From Moorella sp. Hama-1 (GTDB lineage: Bacteria > Bacillota > DSM-521 > Neomoorellales > Neomoorellaceae), in contig NZ_AP024620.1 of NCBI RefSeq assembly GCF_023734095.1, positions 2,600,501 through 2,664,500 of the forward strand: DNA of 64,000 nt, in the 5' to 3' direction. The notes under the pieces were generated by a model, which saw only the letters and a list, made by a program, of their open reading frames with translations, was not told where the DNA came from and did not search any database. The position numbers were made by a program, and so were the translations under genes. Positions 53,943 to 62,649 of this stretch are shown here, piece after piece; within the stretch, counting starts at the first letter, position 1; the number at the start of each line of letters is the position of its first letter.

Positions 53943-54519
53943 CCTGTAACCCTCCTTCCTCCAGCACCGGGGCCAGCATCTTCTTGAGCAACAGGCGGCC
54001 GCGGCGAATCCTGGTCTTGACCGTATTGAGGGGTAGTGCCAGCGTCCTGGCTATTTCTTCGTAGCTCAAGTCCTGGAAGTGCCAGAGGACTATGGGTACC
54101 CGGTAATCCCAGGGTAGGGCCGCCACGGCCTCCTTGACCATACGCCTGGTTTCCGCTTCCTCCCAGAGTTTAGCAGGGCCGGCCCTGCTGTCTGCCACCG
54201 CCAGGAGGGTTTCCTCGTCCACCGGGGTAGCGGCCGGCCCTCCCCTCTCCCGCCGGCGCTGCCGCCAGTGGTCGCGACTGGCGTTGGCGGCAATGGCCAG
54301 CAGCCAGGGAGCCAGGGCGGCACCAGGCTGGAAACCGGGCAGGGCGCGGTAGGCCCGCAGGAATACCTCCTGGGCGACATCCAGGCTCTCTTCCCGGTCC
54401 TGGAGCAGGCGCAGGGCCACGGTATATACCTTTTTCTGGTAGCGCGCCACCAGCTCGGCAAAGGCACCCTCATCGCCCTGCTGGCTCAAGGCTATCAGCT
54501 CGGCATCCGACCGGTCCAA
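53935..54519 (-). CDS. ECF-type RNA polymerase sigma factor
   Basis: 194 residues of the SigW/RpoE-like type. Region 2 is at about 10-80 (AFAELVARYQKKVYTVALRL, DVAQEVFLRAYRALPGF) and region 4 at about 125-180 (LPWDYRVPIVLWHFQDLSYE, then IARTLALPLNTVKTRIRRGR). It is the first gene of a four-gene unit with its anti-sigma and two envelope proteins. A 17-bp perfect palindrome lies upstream (54599-54638). Confidence 0.95.
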   Translation of the reverse strand: MDRSDAELIALSQQGDEGAFAELVARYQKKVYTVALRLLQDREESLDVAQEVFLRAYRALPGFQPGAALAPWLLAIAANASRDHWRQRRRERGGPAATPVDEETLLAVADSRAGPAKLWEEAETRRMVKEAVAALPWDYRVPIVLWHFQDLSYEEIARTLALPLNTVKTRIRRGRLLLKKMLAPVLEEGGLQDG

Positions 54520-54598
54520 AGCAAGCTCCTCCCTGGCCTTTCTATACTGTACTACCTGGATTCTACCCCGATTGTTTCACCCGGTAATTAAAAAATTA

Positions 54599-54638
54599 AG
54601 GATAAAATTTTACCGCCCGGCCGGTAAAATTTTATCCT
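54599..54638. repeat. 17-bp perfect palindrome upstream of the sigma operon
   Basis: aggataaaattttaccg, loop cccggc, cggtaaaattttatcct. It is about 80 bp upstream of the sigma start on minus and far from any plus gene. Its symmetry suits a dimeric regulator or a two-way terminator (AT-rich ends, GC centre). Confidence 0.75.
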
Positions 54639-54639
54639 C

Positions 54640-54921
54640 TGGTATCGTTTAATCATGCTGGCAAAGTAGCCAGAGACTTTAACTCCGGGCGAGTTTTATG
54701 AATTACGGTACCATAAAGCCCGCCTTATATTAGCTTTAATATTTGCTACGGAGAACGTCTTGCTACTTTCTTCCTCCCGGGCAGGTGCTCTGTTAAAGTA
54801 CAAACGCCCCGGCTTCCGTTATGATTCCGGAGCCCCGGACCTTACCCGCCCCGGCAGGTAGGCCAGTTAAGTTAAAAAATACCCCTTTCAATCAGGTCTT
54901 CGTAGCACATCATTTTTTTTG
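54640..54921. other. Gene-free stretch
   Basis: No open frame or RNA recognised. A short imperfect hairpin (ggcttccg...cggagcc, about 54810-54832) is the only structure seen. It lies between the sigma operon and the GerW remnant. Confidence 0.3.
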
Positions 54922-55205
54922 TTCCTGACCAGCGGTAACACCACCATCATCCCCATCCTCACCGCCAGCTTCGGCTTTGGTAGTGGCGGCGGCGAAGGTA
55001 ACGACCCGGATCACCGCGCCGGTAAAGGCGGGGGCGGTGCCGGGGCCAAACTGGCACCCACGCCCTGATTATCACCCAGGGCGACGACGTCAAGGTCTAC
55101 TCCCTGGCCCAGAACGGCACCCTGGAAAAACTGGTGGAAATGGTCCCCGAAGTCCTGGCCCAACTGGGCAAAAATAACGATAAAGACAGTTGCTGCAGCC
55201 AATAG
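54922..55205 (+). pseudogene. GerW/YtfJ-family sporulation protein remnant
   Basis: Two frames together give the C-terminal two thirds of a GerW-type protein: SGNTTIIPILTASFGFGSGG, a Gly-rich loop, then after a one-base shift near 55065 ALIITQGDDVKVYSLAQNG and KLVEMVPEVLAQLG. The N-terminus and any start are missing. GerW proteins function in sporulation or germination. A terminator follows, so this was once a complete unit. Confidence 0.8.
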
Positions 55206-55211
55206 GGAAAA

Positions 55212-55258
55212 GACCCCCGGGCCAGTTAACATACCTGGTACCGGGGGACCCTCTTTTT
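55212..55258 (+). terminator. Rho-independent terminator
   Basis: CCCCCGG and CCGGGGG pair, with CAG/CTG inside, followed by accctcttttt. It ends the former GerW transcript. Confidence 0.75.
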
Positions 55259-55432
55259 ACCATGAACTCTCCTTCCTGTTTATTCCGTAGCGGCCCGGCC
55301 TGGATTGCCCTCAAGGCTTGTCATATTCTTACAGTATGGCTACAATAGTTGTAAACATTGGGGCGGCATAAAATAAATTTTATCAGGAAGAGCTGTAGGA
55401 TGCCCGCCCGGGATGGAGATAGGTAGACTGCT

Positions 55433-56221
55433 ATGTTTAAATTATATGAGACTGCCTGTCGCAGCGCCCTCAACCGTTCCCGCATCCCCGGCCTGGATTA
55501 CTGTTTGAACCCTTATACCGGCTGCTCCCATGGATGCATTTATTGTTACGCCAGTTGCATGGCGCGCTTCAGCGGCCGCCGGGAAAAATGGGGCTCCTTC
55601 GTCCAGGTCAAGACCAACTTTGTTGAAGTGCTGGCCGCCCAGTTACGGCGCCCTAAAAAAGGAAAGGTTATGCTGGCCAGCGTTACCGATGCTTACCAGG
55701 CTATAGAAAGAAAATATAGCCTGACACGCAGGTGTTTGGAACTTTTAACCCGGAGCGGATTGGAAGCATCCATCCTCACCAAGTCTGACCTGGTCCTCAG
55801 GGATGTAGAGCTTTTAAAAGCAATGCCCCATACCGAGGTCGGCTTTACCATTACTACCCTAGATGACAAATTGGCCGGGGTGCTGGAGCCCGGCGCGCCA
55901 TCTACCTCCCGGCGTTTGGCGGCCCTGGAAAAGCTGGCCGGGGCCGGCATCAGGACCTGGGTTTTTGTCGCCCCGGTGATACCCGGTCTCACGGATGCTC
56001 CTGAAGACCTTACCGCCATAACAAAAGCGGCCACCAGGGCCGGCGCGCAGGAAGTAGACTTTGACCCGTTAAATTTTTACCCTGCAGCCGTATCTATTAT
56101 TAGAGAACTCATTTCCAGGTACTGGCCCCGGGCTAAGAGCGCTTTTGATCATGCTTGCCGCCACCCGGCTGCCTACCGGCAGCTGCTAAGAGAGATAATC
56201 AAGCATAGCGAATCCTGTTGA
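55433..56221 (+). CDS. SPL-family radical SAM protein
   Basis: 262 residues; cluster motif TGCSHGCIYCYASCM (CxxxCxxC). Resembles the Rv2578c/SplB-like group of radical SAM proteins, with DAYQAIERKYSLTRRCLELL and SILTKSDLVLRDVELL. True spore photoproduct lyases are longer and have another conserved Cys, so DNA repair is uncertain. A weak SD (aggtagactgct) precedes the ATG. Confidence 0.87.
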   Translation: MFKLYETACRSALNRSRIPGLDYCLNPYTGCSHGCIYCYASCMARFSGRREKWGSFVQVKTNFVEVLAAQLRRPKKGKVMLASVTDAYQAIERKYSLTRRCLELLTRSGLEASILTKSDLVLRDVELLKAMPHTEVGFTITTLDDKLAGVLEPGAPSTSRRLAALEKLAGAGIRTWVFVAPVIPGLTDAPEDLTAITKAATRAGAQEVDFDPLNFYPAAVSIIRELISRYWPRAKSAFDHACRHPAAYRQLLREIIKHSESC

Positions 56222-56368
56222 TCTCCTGGTTTGTTACTCCTCCTTCCACTTTAGGGGTGGGGATAACCCCCGTGCCCCCAAAGCCCTTTTACCCGGTGGG
56301 GGATTCCGCCTGCTGTAATTAATCGCTTTTTCCCGGCGTTAGCCATTATGAGGTTAGCCGGCGGAGAG

Positions 56369-56932
56369 CTAAAAGATACTTTCTACTTGCACTTCCAACC
56401 CGGCTATCACCCGCGACCTTACTATACCCTGCTGCTCCGCTTCCTGGTCCAGGACGAACTTCCCGTCCCGCAAACAAAAGACTTGCACCGATTTTTGCCG
56501 GGGATCGACAATCCAGTATTCCTTAACACCGCTCTTCTCGTAAACCTTATATTTGCTGCGCAGGTCGTAGTAGCCGGTGCCGGGGGAAAGAATCTCCACC
56601 ACCAGATCCGGGGCACCCTTAATACGCTTCTCTTCAATAATGTCCAGCCTCGAGCTGGCAATAAAAATAATGTCCGGCTGGTAGGTTTCTTCTTCATCCA
56701 GGTAGACATCAACCGGAGCGTCTAAAACAATACCCAGCCCCTTTCCCATGACAAAGCCCGCCATTTGTAATTCCAATTTCATGGATACCATCTGGTGATA
56801 GGGTGACGGTGAAGGCGTCATTACCAGTTCCCCCCCGATCAACTGATAGGGCGACCCTTCCGGCAGGCTGCAATAATCCTCATAGGTATACCGTTTCCGG
56901 CCTGCCGCCAGTTCCGCCAGGGTAAGGCTCAT
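56369..56932 (-). CDS. Uma2-family endonuclease-like protein, copy 2
   Basis: 187 residues, colinear with the copy at 43266-43829. Identical or nearly so over YTYEDYC-LPEGSPYQLIGG, LVMTPSPSPYHQMVSMKLEL and GAPDLVVEILSPGTGYYDLR. Differences cluster in YQPDIIFIASSRLDIIEEKR. Preceded, like copy 1, by an AT-rich leader. The active-site Asp, Glu and following Lys/Gln positions appear kept. Confidence 0.85.
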   Translation of the reverse strand: MSLTLAELAAGRKRYTYEDYCSLPEGSPYQLIGGELVMTPSPSPYHQMVSMKLELQMAGFVMGKGLGIVLDAPVDVYLDEEETYQPDIIFIASSRLDIIEEKRIKGAPDLVVEILSPGTGYYDLRSKYKVYEKSGVKEYWIVDPRQKSVQVFCLRDGKFVLDQEAEQQGIVRSRVIAGLEVQVESIF

Positions 56933-57488
56933 CTCCTGCGCCTCCTCATCTGGTAGTGAATTTTATTCTTGGTAACTTTTTCTTTATTTTACCTGGGGAT
57001 TACCCATTGAGCAAGGGAGAACCGCTGGAGCTTTCTGGAGCTTTATTCTCAACTCAATATCCGTTTACTCCTGGGCACCGGGAAAGAGAAAAAGGCGCCG
57101 CAGCACCTTTTTAGAACGTAGTATCGTTGAGCTTGGGCTTTTACTTTAGCAACCACGCTATCTTGAGCATCTCCTCTTGATAAGCCAGAAGCAACCCCGG
57201 GAAAATTGATCTATCGCCGGGGTTGCCGGCCTGGTACTAATACGTGAATCTCGTCAGGTATTTGACGGTAATGACCGCGTACCACGTGCCCGCAGCTTCA
57301 TCGTGGACAACAGTGGTGGGCAGGGGAACCCACTTCTACCGTCGAACCAGTAGCTTACCGCCGCTTCCCCTTGGGGGGCCTGTTTTGCATCTTTGTTCCG
57401 CTGACCATCCAACCCGCCCCCAGGTACATTGCGGGGCTGCACCGGGGGCCTTTTGTTGGCGTGAGGGGTAGGAGGCACAGACGCAAAG
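56933..57488. other. Gene-poor stretch with an inverted repeat
   Basis: A perfect 10-bp inverted repeat (gcaaccccgg 57191-57200, ccggggttgc 57217-57226) with a 16-nt spacer is the main structure. On minus, about 30 codons (KWVPLPTTVVHDEAAGTWYA and on to a TAG at about 57240) look like the end of an unknown protein, but no start exists. The part next to the flavoenzyme gene is not homologous to the flank of copy 1. Confidence 0.4.
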
Positions 57489-59492
57489 TCAGAGGTTGCG
57501 CGCGACCTCATAACCCTCCCAGATGGCCGCCAGGATATTCCGGGGCTCCCGGGAGTCGCCGATGAGGTACAGGTTGGGGATTTTATCCCGCAAGGCGTTA
57601 TAGAGCCGCTGATCGGCGGCAAAGCCCACAGCCAGGATAACGGTATCGGCCGGCAGGGTGCTGCGCTGGTAGGTTTTACTGATGAGGGTCACCCCGTCGT
57701 CGGTTACCTCCAGGACGCTGGTCTCAGTCAGCCATTTGACCCCGTTCATTTTTAGCAAATCCAAGAGCATCATCCGGTTCATATAGGGGACGGGGATGCC
57801 GACGCGTATCAGGTCATCCAGGATCTCAATGATGGTGACGTCCTTGCCCTGCTGAGCGAGCCAGAGGGCCGTTTCACATCCCGCCAGCCCGCCGCCGATA
57901 ATAACAACCCTGCCTCCGGCCTGCTTTTTACCCAGGAGGATATCGGAAACCGTAGTCACCTTATCTTTATTAATGCCCGCTATATCGGGAATGGCCGGTG
58001 TGGAACCGGTGGCCACAATGACTGCGTCGGGGTTCTGCTGCTGGACAAAATCCGGCGTTACCTCCTGGTTCAAGTGGATCTCCACCTGTAGCTCGCCGAG
58101 TTCAGTCTTGTACCACTCCAGCAGGCGTCCGTCGTCAGCCTTGAAATCCGGTACCGCAGCCTCGACGACATGGCCCCCCAGGCGGTCGCTTTTCTCGTAA
58201 AGGCTTACCCTGTGCCCCCGCAGGGCGGCCACCCGGGCCGCCTCCATACCGGCCACCCCGCCGCCGATAACCATGACCTGTTTGGCTTCCGGCGCCCGGC
58301 CGATGGCGTACTCCTCTTCCCGGCCGCAGGCCGGGTTCACCGTACAGGAAAGGGGCCGGCCCAGGAAGCCCCGTCCCAGGCAACCGTCGTGGCAACCTAT
58401 GCAGGGCCGGATATTCTTGCTCCTCCCGGTCATGACCTTGTTAACCCAGTAAGGGTCCGTGAGAAGACCGCGGCCGATGGCGATCATATCGGCCTGGCCC
58501 TTGACCAGGGCTTCTTCCGCCAGTTCCGGGATCTCCATCCTCCCGGCGACGATGACCGGTACCTTGACAACTTCTTTTAACCTCTGGGTGAGTGGCAGGT
58601 AACAGCCGTGCTTCTGGTAAACCGGCGGGTGGGCCCAGTACCAGGCGTCGTAGGAGCCGGCATCGGCATTAAAGCCGTCGTAACCAGCCTCCTCCAGAAT
58701 CCGCGCCGCCGCCAACCCCTCGTCCACGTCCCGGCCTTTTTCCTGGAAATCCTCGCCGGGGAGTCCTCCCTGGCGCCAGCCTTTGATATAGTTCTTGATG
58801 CTGAAGCGCAGCAATACAGGAAAATCCTTACCCACCCTGTCCTTAATGGCCCGGACGATCTCAATGGGAAAGGTCAGCCTGTCCTCTAAAGAACCACCGT
58901 ATTTATCGCCCCTTCTATTGAATAAAGCGATAGTGAACTGGTCGAGGAGGTAGCCTTCGTGCATGGCATGGATCTCCACGCCGTCAAAACCGGCTTCCAC
59001 AGCAATCTCTGCCGCTTCGCTGGCCCGCTGGACCAGGGTCTCGACCTCCGCCGTGGTCAACTCCCGGCAGGTTATGGATGGATCCCAGAAGTTAGGGAGG
59101 GCTGACGGCGCCACAGGCTGGCTTTCTAGGAGAATGGGCGCTGCCACCCGGCCGAAGCCCATACCTAACTGCAAGAAGATCTTCGTCCCATAGGCGTGAA
59201 CCCGCTCCGTCAGTTCACCAGCCGTGGCGATAAAGTGCAGGGGGTTCACCGTGGCCACCGGCACCGCCCCGGCTTTGAACCTCTCGATTTCGTTATCGAC
59301 TTTGGTGACGCTGGTGATGATCAGCCCGGTGCCGCCTTTAGCCCTCTCCACGTAGTAGTCAACCACTCGCTTGGAGAAACAGCCGTCCTGGGTGGCCAGG
59401 CCCAGGACACCCATGGGGGCCATGGCAATCTTGTTCTTAATCTCCACCTTGCCGATCTTTATCGGCTCAAAGAGTCTGGTATAAGCTGGCAT
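57489..59492 (-). CDS. Old-yellow-enzyme-family Fe-S flavoenzyme, copy 2
   Basis: 667 residues, over 95% identical to the product of 37336-39342. The same FMN barrel, Fe-S cysteines (PCIGCHDGCLGR) and two dinucleotide-binding motifs are present. The start is ATG (MPAYTRLFEP) with a GGAGGGAGC SD; copy 1 uses GTG and MVVAYTR. DNA similarity stops almost exactly at the gene ends. A block around 58745-58868 is much more different at DNA level than its surroundings, suggesting gene conversion elsewhere. Confidence 0.93.
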   Translation of the reverse strand: MPAYTRLFEPIKIGKVEIKNKIAMAPMGVLGLATQDGCFSKRVVDYYVERAKGGTGLIITSVTKVDNEIERFKAGAVPVATVNPLHFIATAGELTERVHAYGTKIFLQLGMGFGRVAAPILLESQPVAPSALPNFWDPSITCRELTTAEVETLVQRASEAAEIAVEAGFDGVEIHAMHEGYLLDQFTIALFNRRGDKYGGSLEDRLTFPIEIVRAIKDRVGKDFPVLLRFSIKNYIKGWRQGGLPGEDFQEKGRDVDEGLAAARILEEAGYDGFNADAGSYDAWYWAHPPVYQKHGCYLPLTQRLKEVVKVPVIVAGRMEIPELAEEALVKGQADMIAIGRGLLTDPYWVNKVMTGRSKNIRPCIGCHDGCLGRGFLGRPLSCTVNPACGREEEYAIGRAPEAKQVMVIGGGVAGMEAARVAALRGHRVSLYEKSDRLGGHVVEAAVPDFKADDGRLLEWYKTELGELQVEIHLNQEVTPDFVQQQNPDAVIVATGSTPAIPDIAGINKDKVTTVSDILLGKKQAGGRVVIIGGGLAGCETALWLAQQGKDVTIIEILDDLIRVGIPVPYMNRMMLLDLLKMNGVKWLTETSVLEVTDDGVTLISKTYQRSTLPADTVILAVGFAADQRLYNALRDKIPNLYLIGDSREPRNILAAIWEGYEVARNL

Positions 59493-59792
59493 GATGCTCC
59501 CTCCTGATTTGAAGTGTTATCCATCTTCAACATCTACAGGCTATCAACCAGCTTTATTTTTCGATTATGATAGGGAATTATGCACTGGGAGGAACTTTTG
59601 GCCCTGTCCGTACGTCTAGTTATATTGGAAAGAATATCCGGGGGTGATATCCTTGCCTGGACCGTAACCGTCCTCTATCACCAGCCGAGAACTACCTGAA
59701 CCCGAAGGCTGTACCTGCCAGCCCCGAAGTTAGAGGGATAGCATCATCATTTATTTTTGCCAGGAGTCTATTTCCGAAGGAGGTTCGTTCCC

Positions 59793-62102
59793 TTGCCCAT
59801 ACCCAAGACCAGGCCACGGTCCCGGTACCTGGTCCTGCTCACCCTAATTTTTCTCCTGACCACCTTGTTACCCGCCAGGGCGGTCCCAGCCGCTCCCGGG
59901 GAAATCGGCATCATCGTCAACGGCCAGCAATTAAAACTGGATACACCGCCCCTGCTCCAGGACGGTTACCTGCTGGTGCCGGCACGACCCCTAGCTGAAG
60001 CCCTCCAGGCAGGTGTGACGTGGAATGAAGCTACCAACTCCGCAATAATTACGACAGCAAAAACTACCATTATTCTGGAACCAGGAATTAAAGACGTAGT
60101 CCAGGATGGCCAGAGGGTGATCCTCGATATCCCCGTCCAACGTAACACCAATGGCCGCATCATAGTGCCCCTGCGCTTCCTGGCGGAAGCCCTGGGCGCC
60201 ACGGTGGCCTGGGATGCGGCCAACCTGACCGTCACCATCACCACCCCGGCGCCAGAACGGGTATACAGCGGTGCTTTCCCGGCGCGGGTGGCCTTTACCG
60301 CCGGCAATAACCTCTGGCTCCTGGACGGCAGCCGGGCCGGGGCCAGACCCGTGCGGGTAACCAGGTCAGGCTCGGTGGAGATCCTGGGATGGTCCCCGGA
60401 CGGCCAGTGGCTGGCCTACCTGCAGCGGGAGACGCCGGAACTCTGGGCCAGCAAACCCTACCTCTGGGTGGTCAAGGCCGACGGCAGCGGCGCCTTCCAG
60501 GTGGACCCGCGGCCGGTGCTGGAAAAGGCAGCCTGGTCGCCGGCAGCCAACGTTCTAGCCTACAGCACCCAGGGCCCCGGCGGCGGTTACGCCCCGGACA
60601 TGAACCTGAAGCTGGCCACCATCGAAGACAGCCAGGCGCAAGTAACGGCGCTGTTGCCGGACAAAAGCGAGCTGGTACAGGACTTTGCCTGGGCGACAGA
60701 CGGCCGGAGCCTGGCCATCTCCCTAGGGCGCACGGCAGAACAGCCCTGGCGTATCGACCGCATAACCTTAAAGGGTGAACGCACTAATCTCCTCACCATG
60801 GGTGAGGCTGGGATTATATTGGGTGAGGTTTATCCCAGCTTCGCCACCGGCTTGCGCTGGTCCCCCAGCGGCCGCTACCTGGCCTACTACCTGCACCCCA
60901 ACTCGGCTTCCCTGGCCGCCGACGGCGTCCAGCTCCAGGTGCTGGACCTGGAAAAGCCGGGCCAACCCCTGGACCTGGGCACATCCCTCCAGTATAAACA
61001 ATGGCTGGCCTGGTCTCCGGACGGCGACAAACTCGCTTTTATCCAGGGCAGCGGCCGGGAAGCGACAGCCAACAAGCGCCTGGGTGTTGTCACCCTGCCG
61101 GAAGGACGGATTACCTTTTACGATCAGCCCGGCCGGGTGGACACCCAGCCCTTATGGTTACCCGCCCCCCAGGACGGCGTCCTCTTCTGCCGCGGCCTGG
61201 AGCGCATGGATTGGGGGAGCCAAAAACAATCCGGGGTGCTTTTGCGCGACCACCGCATCTGGCTGGCTGGAAGCGACGGCCAGGCCCGGCCCCTGACCGC
61301 CGGCACACCGGATAAAGCCGACTACTATCCCTCCGTCTCCCCGGACGGGCAGGACCTCTACTTCCTGCGCCTGGAGAGCGCCGCTGGCGGTTCCCTGTAC
61401 CGGCAGCCCCTGGCCGGCGGGCCGGCGGTAGAGCTGGTGCGGAACTTGAGCGGTTGGGCCGGCTACTACGGCAACTACTACCCGGCCTGGGTAAGCATCT
61501 ACTACCTGAATAAAACAACCCGCGCTACCGGCAGGCTGGTGGTGAGCGATGTCGAGGGCCGCCATTTTGAACTGGAGACCGGCCAGGGCCGCCTGGTGCT
61601 GCTGCCGGAAGAAGGCTCCACCGGTGTAGCTAAGGATCTGGAGAAATACGCCGGCCAGATGGTGATGGTGATGGGTACTATCACTAACGAACCCAGTATC
61701 TACATGCGGGGGCCCCTCATGCGAGTCAACTCCGTCAGCCCGGTCCAGTCCCCCACCCCGGCGAGTAACGGTAAAGAATCCCCCCGTGCCGGCATTAACT
61801 CTTTTACCATTGCCAAGCCCGACCTGGTGGTCCAGGGGCAAAGCCTGGCCCGGGTGGAGATCTGGGCCGTACCTACCGGGACAGAGATTACGGAAAAGGA
61901 TTATACCTTGTTGGGCCAGGCCAGGAAAAAATCGGAGGATAACGGTCATCAGGTCTGGACCTTCCCTATTCCCCAGAAAACCATCCTGGCCACCGAGATC
62001 TTCGCCAAGGGCTTCGATGCCCAGGGCTACGAGGTGGGCCGGGTCTCCCTGCCCGTCACCGGGGTCACCGACTTGAACAAAGCCCTGGGAACGAGGGATT
62101 AG
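59793..62102 (+). CDS. Exported protein with copper-amine-oxidase N domain and WD40/TolB-like propeller
   Basis: 769 residues from TTG 59793 behind AAGGAGGT; the frame opens 12 codons earlier without an SD. Signal peptide at about 10-36. A copper amine oxidase N-terminal-like domain follows (about 37-155: IIVNGQQLKLDTPPLLQDGY, RFLAEALGATVAWD), common in Clostridial surface proteins and unrelated to oxidase activity. Propeller repeats come next (GWSPDGQWLAYL, RWSPSGRYLAYY, AWSPDGDKLAFI, SVSPDGQDLYFL). A C-terminal domain (about 680-769) follows. Function unknown. The last codons are duplicated at 47667. Confidence 0.87.
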   Translation: MPIPKTRPRSRYLVLLTLIFLLTTLLPARAVPAAPGEIGIIVNGQQLKLDTPPLLQDGYLLVPARPLAEALQAGVTWNEATNSAIITTAKTTIILEPGIKDVVQDGQRVILDIPVQRNTNGRIIVPLRFLAEALGATVAWDAANLTVTITTPAPERVYSGAFPARVAFTAGNNLWLLDGSRAGARPVRVTRSGSVEILGWSPDGQWLAYLQRETPELWASKPYLWVVKADGSGAFQVDPRPVLEKAAWSPAANVLAYSTQGPGGGYAPDMNLKLATIEDSQAQVTALLPDKSELVQDFAWATDGRSLAISLGRTAEQPWRIDRITLKGERTNLLTMGEAGIILGEVYPSFATGLRWSPSGRYLAYYLHPNSASLAADGVQLQVLDLEKPGQPLDLGTSLQYKQWLAWSPDGDKLAFIQGSGREATANKRLGVVTLPEGRITFYDQPGRVDTQPLWLPAPQDGVLFCRGLERMDWGSQKQSGVLLRDHRIWLAGSDGQARPLTAGTPDKADYYPSVSPDGQDLYFLRLESAAGGSLYRQPLAGGPAVELVRNLSGWAGYYGNYYPAWVSIYYLNKTTRATGRLVVSDVEGRHFELETGQGRLVLLPEEGSTGVAKDLEKYAGQMVMVMGTITNEPSIYMRGPLMRVNSVSPVQSPTPASNGKESPRAGINSFTIAKPDLVVQGQSLARVEIWAVPTGTEITEKDYTLLGQARKKSEDNGHQVWTFPIPQKTILATEIFAKGFDAQGYEVGRVSLPVTGVTDLNKALGTRD

Positions 62103-62199
62103 CCAAGTTTACGAAGAAAAATTAAACCATAGTAGTAGGGGTGGCAACTTTTCATGCGTGCTGCCACCCCAAGCGTACCCTTTATATAGTTGGTTATAT

Positions 62200-62241
62200 G
62201 TGGTAGCCTTAACCTGAGGCTACCACCATTTTTTCCCTTTT
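62200..62241 (+). terminator. Rho-independent terminator
   Basis: GTGGTAGCCT, 7-nt loop, AGGCTACCAC, then ATTTTTTCCCTTTTT. A second hairpin (ggggtggca / tgccacccc, about 62138-62170) lies just before it. Both follow the amine-oxidase-N/WD40 gene. Confidence 0.85.
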
Positions 62242-62289
62242 TAACAACCGGACTCCTGGAGGACTTGACCATTATACCCTTGCCCCGGA

Positions 62290-62420
62290 TACTGTTGATG
62301 TTTTCCTCCAACCGGCGTTCCTCCTGTTTATAGGACGCATACGTATTACATACCTCTGGCCCCAATTACGGGGTCAAAGGGGACAGGGGTAATAATGATT
62401 TGCCCTTCATACCATGTTAA
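62290..62420 (-). pseudogene. Remnant of the AbrB-type antitoxin gene
   Basis: Matches 48360-48500: both contain ttcctccaaccggcgttcct and taataatgatttgccctt on plus. The peptide keeps TYASYKQEERRLEENI. The central part is deleted and no start remains. With the adjacent amine-oxidase-N gene end it mirrors the block at 47.7-48.5 kb, where a PIN toxin gene separates the two. Confidence 0.8.
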
Positions 62421-62544
62421 TAATCGGTCAATAACAAGTTAGTTCAAGGCCGATTGGTGTCGGAGGTTATCTACCCGGCGACGATTTTTGGCATACTCAG
62501 GTAACATTAATAAGACTCCTCAGGCCCGGACGGGAAATAAAGCC

Positions 62545-62573
62545 TTGACAGCCAGGTATTATTGTACTAATAT
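62545..62573 (+). promoter_or_regulatory. Sigma-A promoter of the gntR-slipin operon
   Basis: TTGACA, 17 bp, TAATAT on plus. Confidence 0.85.
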
Positions 62574-62587
62574 TTTAATACAATAAT
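62558..62587 (+). promoter_or_regulatory. Probable operator, perfect inverted repeat over the -10 box
   Basis: ATTATTGTA, 12 bp, TACAATAAT, centred on the -10 region. Probably bound by the GntR/YtrA-type regulator encoded just downstream; this would be autorepression. Confidence 0.75.
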
Positions 62588-62649
62588 CAAAAGGGGGTGA
62601 TCCCTATTTTCCCTTAAAAATCAAACCGGATACAGGCATCCCCATTTAT

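Noticed and set aside
57240-57330. Minus-strand tail KWVPLPTTVVHDEAAGTWYA as a gene
   Set aside because: About 30 codons after a stop, with no start. At most a remnant.
59578-59697. 39-codon ATG frame (MHWEELLALSVRLV...)
   Set aside because: No SD or known family. In the leader of the amine-oxidase-N gene; probably chance.
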